DNA of 8,146 nt from Bryobacteraceae bacterium (GTDB lineage: Bacteria > Acidobacteriota > Terriglobia > Bryobacterales > Bryobacteraceae). The notes under the pieces are model-generated. The model made no database searches. It had not been told where the DNA came from and saw nothing but the letters and a program-made list of their open reading frames with translations. The stretch covers positions 1-8,146 of the forward strand of contig JASHQT010000109.1 of assembly GCA_030039005.1 (NCBI GenBank), given 5' to 3'. Below are positions 1 through 6,538 of this stretch, one piece after another (the first letter of the stretch is position 1; each line of letters starts with the position of its first letter). The translations under genes and the position numbers were made by a program.

Positions 1-258
1 GGGAAGGTGGGTAGTGCAGCACAGGGCTCGGGCAAATCCCTCGAGTGCCATATCCTGAATCCACACTCCTATGGTTGCGTAATCTCCGGCGGCCAGAATC
101 CCATGGCAGATGGGCAGATCGCGATCTTCCATTTCCGGATTCTGAAAACGGCGAAACCGGGTACAACCGCTTTGCGTGTTGAAAGGGCCGTGAGCACGAC
201 AGCGGATGGAAAAGTTGTAAGCCTCAACGACACCGAGGCAGCTGTCATCATCCGTTGA
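1..258 (+). CDS. C-terminal end of a secreted cohesin-like domain protein (partial)
   Basis: The frame is open from the first base of the window, so the gene begins upstream and only its last 85 codons are seen; it ends with TGA at 256-258. The fragment has the pattern GKSLEC, then a stretch ending CVISGGQNPMADGQIAIFHF, then KPGTTALRVERAVSTTADG and a final strand TEAAVIIR. From memory this resembles the end of cohesin-like beta-sandwich domains common in secreted Acidobacteriota proteins, where a 'GxNxxxxxDGxIA' turn is followed by a strand and a 'G.T.l....av..dG' segment. Such domains sit in extracellular or envelope proteins and mediate protein-protein contacts. Two cysteines could form a disulphide. 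The internal GTG at 7-9 is unlikely to be the true start. The family call is moderate, and the role of the whole protein cannot be judged from this piece. Confidence 0.55.
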   Translation, partial: GKVGSAAQGSGKSLECHILNPHSYGCVISGGQNPMADGQIAIFHFRILKTAKPGTTALRVERAVSTTADGKVVSLNDTEAAVIIR

Positions 259-328
259 CGGATGTTCGCAGAAATTTGGGGAGGCGAGATCAACGTTTCT
301 CGACACCCTGCGATTGTGTGCTAGGAAA

Positions 329-357
329 AGTACCGCCGGTACTAAGTCGTAAGACTT
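329..357. repeat. Two adjacent small inverted repeats
   Basis: Positions 329-343 are a perfect 7-bp inverted repeat around a single central base (agtaccg c cggtact). It is followed at once by a second hairpin at 344-357 (aagtc, loop gtaa, gactt). The 7-mer tcgtaag also occurs twice (347-353 and 357-363). This lies about 70 bp after the stop of the cohesin-like gene and before the decayed coupling-protein gene, which is read toward it. It could be a bidirectional terminator, though no T-run follows, or a recombination junction. The function is unknown. Confidence 0.4.
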
Positions 358-434
358 CGTAAGGGTTACTCCGCTATAAAGCCCGTACTTTGGTCGCATT
401 CATCGCTGCGGGCAACATACGCCGGCCATTGGGT

Positions 435-1996
435 TTAGTGATTTCGCTCAACCGAAATGAGGGAGATTCGGGCGCGGCGAAAACATCGGAAAGTGCGAAG
501 CCCTGTTCTGACAAAAATCGCGGGGTGCAAGAAGGGTGGAACCCCAGCGCAGCGAGCTGAGCGATTGGATCGCAACGATTGGAATGCAACGGCCTGGCGC
601 GATAGCGCGAAGAACTTCTCGTCCCCCCCGTCGGATCGCTCTCCCCCCACTGTGGCGAAGCCTTGATATTCATCGCAGAGGAATAATATGTCCCGCCAAT
701 GGCGGTTTAGGTCCAACTCCATGCTTGGAATGCGGTTCAAGACCGCTCGCTGAAAGTCCTGCTTCATCAGAGTGCTGATGGTGCGGGCAAGGCCAGGATT
801 CATGGCAACCGGGAAATTCACAGCGCAGACCTTGCCCTGTTCGAGCAGCTGTGCGAACGGCGGAAGCGGAGCCCCGAATCGTCCATCATGGTTCAGCTCG
901 GCGTTGTAGCATTCTTTGGGTGGACAGAACGTGGATTTCACCGAGGGATCGTCATCAAACAATGACAGGAAAACTGAAATGCCTTCGACGATGGAAGTTC
1001 TCAGCTTCGGCTCGATGCGACGCCAATCGTGGTAGAACCATCGCTTGACTGCTTCGAGCTGGGCGCGCTTGCGCTCCTGGATAGACGTAGTGGCAGGGTT
1101 TCCGCCCGTCTCGATGACCAGTGAATATGGAATACGATTCTGATCGAGGTGCCGGAGCAAGTCAGCCGACATGGGTGCCTTCATTTCGCCGGTTGCGCTG
1201 TGACGCTGGAACGGGAACCGGCTCAGCTCTCGGTGGTGCCCCATGTAGTCGCCGTCCGTCAGCAGAATGTACTCTTCGGTCTGATACATCCGCTCGCTTT
1301 CTTTAATCCTCATGTCCAACTTCTCGGGGTTGATGGCGCACTCGTACACGTCGAATAGGGTGACGTAGTCATAGGTGACCTTATGCAGGAGGATGATGAA
1401 CTTGACCAGGTTGGTGTAGGCCTGCTGCCAGAAGGGCTCACTCCCGCGCCCGAAGGGGTTGTTCAGCAGGCTGGCGATGCCGTAAGCGAGAGCGTAGGCT
1501 TCGAGGTCATTGTGCAGGGGATTGTAGCGGTAGGCGACTGGAGGCTAACTTCCAAATAATCCTGGTTACGGCCATGATTCTCTAAGATCTCTTGCACCTA
1601 ATGGCAGAAGTCACCTTTCACTTCAAGCACGAGGGCGGCAGGGCGTCTTTCCGAGTCTGATGCTCCCTACGCGAGGATCTGCTCGGTGAATGGGCAGATG
1701 CAACCACTCGTCTTGCCGGGACCGATTGCACCGAAGATTGCGATTCCGATGTAGAGTGCACGGTCGGGAGTCGTGAGCCAGCGCGGCTCCTCGGCCGGCT
1801 CCGGGCGCTTGGGATGATGAAGCTCGCCGATCGCTAGAAGAAGACTGTCGCGGGTGGCGAGTTCTGGATAGTCTGGCAACGGTTGAAGTGCATTGGTTTC
1901 GCGGGGCCGGACGATAAAGATGTACATCAGCGAAAACATCATCGAAAAGACAAGGAGCGGGGTCGCGACACTGCGATCCCTTGGGCCGATAACCAC
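435..1996 (-). pseudogene. Decayed TraG/VirD4-type conjugative coupling ATPase
   Basis: Coupling proteins are inner-membrane hexameric ATPases that deliver the relaxase-DNA complex to a type IV secretion channel. The N-terminal part (1996-1670) has a hydrophobic segment (VATPLLVFSMMFSLMYIFIV) and a Walker A motif, GAIGPGKTSG. The main part (1544-435) includes YNPLHNDLEAYALAYGIASL and the Walker B region ILFLCDEYQGFATVGGE. The coding sequence is broken in several places. TAG codons lie at 1669-1667 and 1600-1598, and family-like sequence (LVLEVKGDFCH) lies between them. A 1-nt deletion near 1534-1548 moves the frame just before YRYNPLHND. A second 1-nt deletion near 591-593 moves the RCIPIVAIQSLSSLR segment into another frame. 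Beyond about 545 the match fades, and a stretch of the usual C-terminus appears to be missing. A GTG at 1996 is taken as the start; a later GTG is also possible. No intact product can be made. The family call is strong; the exact end is uncertain. Confidence 0.85.
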
Positions 1997-2163
1997 TCTG
2001 AGAACGGTCGATCCTTACGAAAGATGAAGACCAGGCATTGGTTAATCATGTAGTCGCGGCTCGATTCCAAGTAGCGGCAATAGTGTTCGAGATTTTGCAA
2101 AACATCGCGATCGAGCTTGATCGTGATCTTCTCGCGTTTCTTCTTAGGTCGTTTCGGGATCAC
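1939..2163 (-). CDS. Small ribbon-helix-helix-like DNA-binding protein next to the coupling-protein gene
   Basis: This is a 74-residue basic protein. A lysine/arginine-rich N-terminus (PKRPKKKREK) is followed by a strand-like segment, KITIKLD, and two predicted helices (VLQNLEHYCRYLES and SRDYMINQCLVFIF). That is the outline of a ribbon-helix-helix (CopG/MetJ-like) dimer, in which the strand pairs with its partner and contacts DNA. From memory, short proteins of this kind precede TraG-type genes in Acidobacteriota conjugative elements, where a role as relaxosome accessory or autorepressor would fit; that role is inference. The 3' end overlaps the N-terminus of the coupling-protein pseudogene by 58 bp. 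The only in-frame start is GTG at 2163, which has no well-placed ribosome binding site. A good one (AGGAG) lies 6 bp before an ATG at 2173, but that ATG is one base out of frame. The true start may therefore have been lost to an indel. Whether the gene still works is unclear. Confidence 0.6.
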   Translation of the reverse strand: MIPKRPKKKREKITIKLDRDVLQNLEHYCRYLESSRDYMINQCLVFIFRKDRPFSEWLSAQGIAVSRPRSLSFR

Positions 2164-2208
2164 CGGTTGGCATGGATCTACTCCTGAGAGAGCGAACTTA
2201 CTAACCTG

Positions 2209-2227
2209 CGAATCGCATTGCGATTCG
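2209..2227. promoter_or_regulatory. Near-perfect palindrome, candidate operator
   Basis: The arms cgaatcgca and tgcgattcg are exact reverse complements separated by one base. The centre lies about 55 bp upstream of the GTG start of the ribbon-helix-helix-like gene. Ribbon-helix-helix proteins often repress their own operon by binding such palindromes, so autoregulation is a reasonable inference, but no binding data can be drawn from the sequence. It could also be a simple stem-loop. Confidence 0.4.
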
Positions 2228-2240
2228 TCATAGAAGAACC

Positions 2241-2340
2241 GGGCAGGTGCGGGAGCGACCCATGAGCGAGAGCCCGCGAGCGAAGGAGGTATTGTGGCGG
2301 ATCACTGCCACGAAAACCGGGGTCGCTCCCGCACCTGCCC
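2241..2340. repeat. 100-bp element with 21-bp perfect terminal inverted repeats
   Basis: Positions 2241-2261 and 2320-2340 are exact reverse complements over 21 bp, G+C-rich, with a 58-bp centre. The centre contains a second hairpin (gtggc ... gccac, about 2294-2311). It holds no plausible gene. The layout matches a miniature inverted-repeat element or a large REP-type intergenic repeat. No clear target-site duplication is visible at the edges (agaacc on the left, caacgc on the right). A long transcript hairpin or attenuator is an alternative. Confidence 0.6.
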
Positions 2341-2701
2341 CAACGCGACGGACGGCATGGGCGGATGGAGCCACCGCCCGAAGGTGTTGACTGAATTGAT
2401 GGCTGTTGGCGAGCCGCGGTGACTGCGCTCCCCGACTACGCAAGTGATCGCGTGGGCCTTCCAGCACAGTCACCAACATCTTCCGTGAGGGAGCTGTTGA
2501 GGCGCGTGAGGATGCTAGGTGAAGCGTTCCGAGCAGTTTATAATGCAAGCCCTAAAAAGAGAGGGGGTAAGGCGGAGTTTCGGCGATTTCGGCAACTCGT
2601 TTTTCAACCTAGAGTTCTTTCGCTTTGGCCGTTCGTGACATCGAGAGTAGATGCGAAATCGCGCCCGAGTCCAATGTTTTCTTGATGGATCCTCATGTTG
2701 T
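2341..2701. other. Stretch without recognisable genes
   Basis: Several open frames cross this interval on both strands, but none gives a sequence I recognise or a well-placed start. The only signal is an isolated perfect -10-like hexamer TATAAT at 2539-2544 (plus strand) with no matching -35 at normal spacing. It is probably scar sequence between the conjugation remnants and the ISL3 remnant. Confidence 0.4.
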
Positions 2702-2940
2702 TCAACCATGTGAAGAGAAGCCCGCCAGATCGAGGGCGGGCTCGGGTCGGCTAAGCGCGCTTCGCTTGTCTTTCGGTGCGGGTGCGTTGGCGCCTGCGGC
2801 GCGTCGATCCTCGCGTTTCTTCTGGCGCGCGGAGAACTCAGCGCCGACCGATTCGGCAATCTTAGATACCTTGACGCGATAGCGTTTCGCTGTGGCTTCC
2901 AGCCGTTCCGCGTCTTCGCGAGAGTGCGTGTGCAGGCTAG
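2702..2940 (-). pseudogene. C-terminal remnant of an unidentified, probably plasmid- or island-borne gene
   Basis: The minus-strand frame ending with a stop at 2704-2702 carries a charged, helical-looking segment: LHTHSREDAERLEATAKRYR followed by VKVSKIAESVGAEFSARQKKREDRR, then a Pro/Ala-rich tail. The segment looks like a real protein C-terminus, and I have the impression of similar tails in proteins near conjugation genes of Acidobacteriota, but I cannot name the family. The frame stays open far to the right, but from about 2950 onward it runs antisense through the ISL3 transposase, so the upstream part of the gene has probably been replaced by that insertion. A hairpin (gcccgcc / ggcgggc, arms 2720-2726 and 2735-2741) lies near the stop codon. 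It may act as a weak terminator, though no T-run follows. Confidence 0.35.
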
Positions 2941-2997
2941 CGCGGCCAAAATGGTCCAAGACATTTCTATTGCTTCTTGTTTTATGCTCGACTTGCA

Positions 2998-4333
2998 ATG
3001 GCACCTCCCCCGAGCCATTCACAAGTTGTCTTGCCATGCCCATCGTTGATTCTCGATAGTGTCGAGCGCGTGGACGGTCGTTTCCTGCTGACCGTTCACG
3101 TTCAGGGCTTTCCTTGCTGCTCGGCCTGTGGCAAGACCTCTCGCAGCCGCCATAGTACCTACCAGCGCCGTTTGAAAGATCTTCCCTGGCAAGGTTGCGA
3201 AGTCGAGATTCGACTGAAGGCCCGGCGTTTCCGCTGCCACAACCGGGAGTGCGCCAGAAAGGTGTTCGCTGAACCGATGCCGGGGGTGGCGCGGTCGCGT
3301 GCGCGCTGGACCGTTCGGCTTGGTGAAATCGTCCGGCTGATCGGTTATACGGCGGGTGGACTCGCCGGCAGCCGGCTACTGAATCGACTAGCGGGCGTTT
3401 CAGGTCGCGGATCGATTTCACTTGATCATGAACCTGTCGTCGGCAGTCGAACGGGCTCTGGAGGAACGAAGCGCTGAACTTCAGCTTCCCTGCGAGGCGC
3501 CGGTCGCTTCGGTGGCAATCCCGGCGCCGCCAGAACAGCAAGGGCCTCCCACGGTCGCGGAACGACAAAAACAGCAGCGCCGCGATCGCCGACTGCAAGG
3601 TTATCAGCGCGTGGTCGAGCTTCATCAACGCGGCTATACGCAGCGCGCCATCAGCACCGAACTGGGCATTCAGCGTAAGACCGTGAGACGCTGGCTGCGA
3701 GCCGGTCGATTTCCCGAACGCAAGCCGCCGGTTGGAAGGAAAAGCCATGTACGGGACTTTCACGACTATCTACAGCGGCGCTGGAAAGAAGGTTGCCACA
3801 AGGCCACGCGATAGTTTCAGGAGATCCGGGCTCAGGGGTATCGCGGTTGTCGCCAGATGGTTTCCCATCACGTCGCTGGTTGGCGGCATAAATCGGATTC
3901 CACGCCGCCCAGAAAGAAACCAGACCACGTCGCACCGAAACATGCCGCTATATTAGCCTGCAAACCCTCAGAACAGCTTTCGGACCAACAGAAGATCTTG
4001 TTGGAGCGGGTCGCGGCGAACTGTCCGACATTCCAATCCCTGCGGGTGCTCGCATTGGATTTTCGGGATGCCATTGCCAGCAAGGACCGAGATGGCATGG
4101 TGCACTGGGTTCGTGTTGCGGCGCAATCCGGTATCGGTCCGCTCATTCGATTTGCCTATGGCCTAAGGAAAGACTTTCAGGCAGTCCTCGCGGCTGTGGA
4201 AACTCCCTGGAGCAATGGCCAGACCGAAGGACAGATCAACCGGCTAAAGGCCATCAAGCGCCAAATGTATGGACGCGCCGGATTCCAGCTACTCCGCGCA
4301 CGAGTGCTGCCGTACCGGGCCATGGCCCCATGA
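2998..4333 (+). pseudogene. ISL3-family transposase, internally deleted and interrupted
   Basis: ISL3 transposases are DDE enzymes with an N-terminal zinc finger. The N-terminal part (2998 to about 3390) shows LILDSVERVDGRFLLTVHV, a CCSACG ... CHNREC zinc-binding pattern, RHSTYQRRLKDLPWQGC, and IGYTAGGLAGSRLLNRLA. The sequence then jumps, in a different frame, to QVADRFHLIMNLSSAVERAL at about 3400. The roughly 110-130 codons normally between these blocks, which carry the first two catalytic aspartates, are missing. The C-terminal part contains a helix-turn-helix-like region (GYTQRAISTELGIQRKTVRRW) and, near the end, SNGQTEGQINRLKAIKRQMY with the catalytic glutamate. A TAG at 3812-3814 splits it in frame (WKEGCHKATR, stop, FQEIRAQGYRG), most likely from a leucine TTG codon. 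ATG 2998 is chosen because the conserved region starts soon after; TTG 2977 is an alternative. The ends of the element were not found. It cannot transpose by itself. Confidence 0.9.
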
Positions 4334-4345
4334 GCTGCACCGAAA

Positions 4346-4838
4346 GTGCGGAAGATCCCAGTTCAGAGTATCGAAGTCAACCTAACGGTTCAGGCGAAGA
4401 ACGCGAAGAATTCAACTACATGGCACGTTCCCCTGACGGACCGGGCCGCAGAGATTTTCAAGGCCCAATCTCCCGTGAAGGACGGCTACGTCTTCCATAA
4501 GCCAGATGAATCGCAACTTTACCAAACTTGGCTTAATCAACAACACGCCGCAGTGAGGGAATCCCTAAACCTTCCGAAGGACTTTGTGTTTCATTCCCTT
4601 CGCCACACGTTCGGAACACGGTTAGGCGAAGCTGGGGCCGACGCCTTCACTATAATGAGACTCATGGGCCACAGCACCATCACTGTCTCGCAGCGGTATA
4701 GTTCATCCCTCCTCGGAATCAACGGAGAATGCTGTAAGCCGCCTGGAGGCTCTTAACGCGGCCAAAGTGCAAGAGGGGGGCACAAAAGCGGGCACAGTGC
4801 AGGAGGACCCGGCAGAACCGCTAGAAGAAATTGCTTAG
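4346..4838 (+). pseudogene. Tyrosine recombinase (integrase), C-terminal catalytic part only, frameshifted
   Basis: Tyrosine recombinases cut and rejoin DNA at attachment sites through a covalent 3'-phosphotyrosine link. Seen here are AKNAKNSTTWHVPLTDRAAE (the catalytic lysine hairpin region), FVFHSLRHTFGTRLGEAGAD with the HxLR motif, LMGHST with the second histidine, and SQRY with the nucleophilic tyrosine at 4697-4699. One extra base at about 4700 shifts the frame. The normal continuation VHPSSESTENAVSRLEALNA is found in the next frame and runs to TAG at 4836-4838. The N-terminal DNA-binding half and the first catalytic arginine are absent because the ISL3 remnant lies directly upstream. 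The GTG at 4346 is therefore probably not a natural start. The stop lies 9 bp before a half-tRNA, the usual position of an integrase next to its attachment site. The family call is secure; the enzyme is dead. Confidence 0.88.
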
Positions 4839-5017
4839 AATCAACATGCCCGGGTGGCGAAATCGGCAGACGCAAGGGACTTAAAATCTGCCCGTCCCAT
4901 TTTCGACCAATTTCGACCCAGTGCTACTTAGAGCGTTATCAGTAGTTTAGAAACTTCCCGTAGAAGCCGATAACACCCCATCTATGCAGGGAGGGGGCAC
5001 AAAAATGGGCACAGTTT
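4767..5017 (+). repeat. Imperfect 34-bp direct repeats bracketing the half-tRNA
   Basis: The copies are at 4767-4800 and 4984-5017. They share 26 of 34 positions by eye, including the cores gggggcacaaaa and gggcacagt. The first copy is coding: it makes the QEGGTKAGTV tail of the integrase remnant. The second would read QGGGTKMGTV, so it may be the leftover tail of a second, related integrase on the other side of the tRNA fragment. The repeats could also have arisen by duplication during integration. Confidence 0.55.
4848..4889 (+). tRNA. 5' half of a tRNA-Leu(UAA) gene (remnant, not functional)
   Basis: The sequence begins GCCCGGGTGGCGAAATCGGC (5' acceptor strand, then D arm), continues through AGACGCAAGGGA, and reaches the loop CTTAAAA with anticodon TAA at 4882-4884. 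After the loop the 3' side reads TCTGC where AGGGA would need TCCCT, so pairing is lost after two or three base pairs. No variable arm, T arm or 3' acceptor follows. Integrases commonly recombine at tRNA genes, and a break at the anticodon stem next to an integrase remnant fits a recombination junction. The 3' half was not found in the window. Confidence 0.75.
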
Positions 5018-5101
5018 TCGACGCCTACACAGGTTGGAGGACCGGGGTGTTTCAGAACACCGTGACCTTCTCAGTACAAGAGTCATACGGTCCCAGTACA
5101 C
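4890..5101. other. Non-coding interval after the half-tRNA: possible attachment-site region
   Basis: No gene is seen. The octamer tttcgacc occurs twice in tandem with a 10-bp period (4901-4908 and 4911-4918), one helical turn apart, as would suit protein binding. Then come a short inverted repeat (gttatc 4935-4940, gataac 4969-4974) and the second copy of the 34-bp repeat. A stem-loop lies at 5046-5061 (ggtgtt, loop tcag, aacacc), 40 bp before the PilZ gene. Recombinase arm sites are one reading, but this is inference. Confidence 0.4.
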
Positions 5102-5512
5102 ATGGTTCATGGGCCCGCCAAGTGCGAAGGCAAGAATTGTGATGTGTTGCCACGGAATCGCGAACCCGGCCACGAAGATCGCCGCTCAGCTCGGCGCTTC
5201 CCGATATCGTGTGTGCTCCAATATCGCATCTTGGGTCAAGGCACTTGGGAAATTGGACACGGCAAAACCGTGAACATGAGCAGTGGCGGTATGTTGTTCG
5301 TTACTGATCGCGTTTTGGCTCCTGGACGAAAAGTGGAGGTGCAGGTGCAATGGCCAGTCAAGCTAAACGAGCGAGCCGGATTGAAACTTGTGGTCATTGG
5401 TGAAGTCGTTCGCGCGGGAAGCGGCGGGGAGATTCAAGCTGCGATCCGTATAGAACGCTATGAGTTTCGTACGTCCGCACGGACGGAAATAACCGCACCT
5501 CACCCCGATTAG
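5102..5512 (+). CDS. PilZ-domain protein (probable cyclic di-GMP receptor)
   Basis: PilZ domains bind cyclic di-GMP and change motility, polysaccharide synthesis or envelope behaviour in response. The 136-residue protein has the N-terminal arginine motif in DRRSARRFP (RxxxR, residues about 27-32) and the second binding motif NMSSGG (N58, S60, G63), matching (D/N)xSxxG. The rest is a single beta-barrel-like domain (KVEVQVQWPVKLNER, LVVIGEVVRAGSGGEIQAAI). Both ligand motifs are present, so binding is plausible. The first 25 residues, including two cysteines, are not part of the domain. ATG 5102 is the first start after an in-frame TGA but has no clear ribosome binding site, so the start is uncertain. 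It is not in an operon with any neighbour. Unlike the genes around it, it is intact, so it may be the resident chromosomal gene beside the integration site. The partner or output is unknown. Confidence 0.88.
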   Translation: MVHGPAKCEGKNCDVLPRNREPGHEDRRSARRFPISCVLQYRILGQGTWEIGHGKTVNMSSGGMLFVTDRVLAPGRKVEVQVQWPVKLNERAGLKLVVIGEVVRAGSGGEIQAAIRIERYEFRTSARTEITAPHPD

Positions 5513-5582
5513 GCTCGCAGCGATACATGCGGATTCAGGGATCGGTCACTGAGGTTTGGCGGCCCGGAAAGTTTACAGCGAT

Positions 5583-5633
5583 TACAACCCCAACTTCCCC
5601 GCCGAGTTCTCGCGGAGCAAGCTCCCGTCGCGA
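5583..5633 (-). pseudogene. 3' tail of a tyrosine recombinase related to the one ending at 6539
   Basis: Read on the minus strand, this gives RDGSLLRENSAGKLGL followed by TAA. The recombinase at 7513-6539 ends, in its shifted frame, with RDGSLFRENSAGKLGL and TAG; the two stretches differ at one residue, and the DNA of the two 51-bp tracts is clearly similar. Weaker similarity with indels (VQ ... VFRC before RDGS) may continue to about 5651. No other part of the gene is present. It lies in the otherwise empty interval 5513-5788, which also contains small palindromes at 5661-5672 (gccct tt agggc) and 5684-5693 (ctggtaccag). Confidence 0.75.
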
Positions 5634-5779
5634 CATCGAAACACTTTGGACTCCAGAGCTGCCCTTTAGGGCAATCTGCTTCTGGTACCAGCAGTACGAA
5701 ACCGTGAGTTTGTCGCCCCAAAAGCGCGGCCTCTCTCGCCGGTACTTCTTGTAGAATGTCTGAAACCATTCCAAGCGCC

Positions 5780-5784
5780 GGAGG
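5780..5784 (+). promoter_or_regulatory. Ribosome binding site that decides the PEP-CTERM gene start
   Basis: GGAGG lies 4 bp before ATG 5789. It supports this start over the upstream in-frame ATG at 5756, which would put ten non-hydrophobic residues before the signal peptide. Confidence 0.65.
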
Positions 5785-5788
5785 TTTC

Positions 5789-6511
5789 ATGAGATTACGC
5801 ACCGGATTTTTGTTGGCGACTTTTCTCGTAGCGGCTCTGTCGGCCTACGGGTCCACCGTCGTCATTGACAACTTCAGTTGCCCGGATAGCGTTAGCCTGA
5901 CCGGAGCAACCGGCTTCAATGATAATGTCATCGCGTGTCCAGTTTCCATCGGCGGGGTTCGCGAGGATTACATTATTATCCTCAGTTCCGATGGCACCGG
6001 CAGTTCGGTAAGTACAATGAACTCCAATCCACCGGCTGGCGCGATCACCGGAACCTTCGGAGCCGGGATCGATGCGTTCGAAGGAATGACTTGGGGCAAC
6101 CTCTCGACAGATGATTTGAACCTGAACTTGGTCGGCGATTCGATACTGGTGCAGATCCAATCGGATTCGGGAGGAACCCTCACCGCCGGTTTGTGTACTT
6201 CCATTACAAGTGGCTCCAGCACCTGCAACGGTGATAACTACAGCGCGACATTCTCGGGAAGCTCTAGCTATCAGGACGTGCTCCTTCCGCTGACAGGGAC
6301 TCCGACCGATGTTTTGGGAAGCGGAGGAAACCTGGGTGACGTGAATATCGTAAATGTCTTTCTCTCGCTGGACACTCCAGGATCGACGTACACCATCGAT
6401 GCTGTTGATGCCATCAGTACACCCGAACCTTCGCCACTGCTAGTGACGTGCGTGCTTCTCGCAGGTGTGGCGTTGGCACGATCATTTTGGCGCAGGTTTG
6501 CCCGACAGTAA
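5789..6511 (+). CDS. PEP-CTERM-anchored secreted protein of unknown function
   Basis: The predicted 240-residue protein starts with a signal peptide (MRLRTGFLLATFLVAALSAYG, cleavage probably after about residue 21). The mature part is rich in Ser, Thr, Gly and Asp, without recognised enzyme motifs. It has four cysteines in two pairs (FSCPD and IACPV; GLCTS and STCNG), suggesting disulphides in a beta-rich extracellular domain. The C-terminus is a classic PEP-CTERM sorting signal: PEP at residues 212-214, a hydrophobic helix (LLVTCVLLAGVALA) and a basic end (RSFWRRFARQ). In bacteria with an exosortase this signal is processed at the inner membrane and the protein is exported or surface-attached, often together with exopolysaccharide; no exosortase is seen here. 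The gene is intact, is read toward the decayed recombinase (stops 27 bp apart), and has a related recombinase tail upstream on the opposite strand. It could be island cargo or a resident gene. Confidence 0.88.
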   Translation: MRLRTGFLLATFLVAALSAYGSTVVIDNFSCPDSVSLTGATGFNDNVIACPVSIGGVREDYIIILSSDGTGSSVSTMNSNPPAGAITGTFGAGIDAFEGMTWGNLSTDDLNLNLVGDSILVQIQSDSGGTLTAGLCTSITSGSSTCNGDNYSATFSGSSSYQDVLLPLTGTPTDVLGSGGNLGDVNIVNVFLSLDTPGSTYTIDAVDAISTPEPSPLLVTCVLLAGVALARSFWRRFARQ

Positions 6512-6538
6512 AACCGCCGCTATCGCCAAGAGGCAGAG

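Noticed and set aside
2209..2340. Repeated palindromes as a possible CRISPR array or plasmid origin.
   Set aside because: There are no regularly spaced direct repeats with unique spacers, and no AT-rich iteron region or replication gene.
2539..2544. Perfect TATAAT as a promoter.
   Set aside because: No -35 element at suitable spacing and no gene downstream within reach other than the ISL3 remnant more than 400 bp away.
2702..3763. A 353-codon open frame on the minus strand.
   Set aside because: Most of it is antisense to the well-supported ISL3 transposase; only the last part, outside the transposase, looks like real protein.
1598..3814. The three in-frame nonsense codons in recognisable genes are all TAG, hinting at amber recoding or suppression.
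   Set aside because: The same genes also carry frameshifts and a large deletion, and the intact PilZ gene itself ends with TAG. Ordinary decay explains this better, and three cases are too few.
5509..5802. Open frames on both strands in the interval between the PilZ and PEP-CTERM genes.
   Set aside because: None has a good start or recognisable sequence. The interval holds an integrase tail in another frame, which better explains its protein-like composition.
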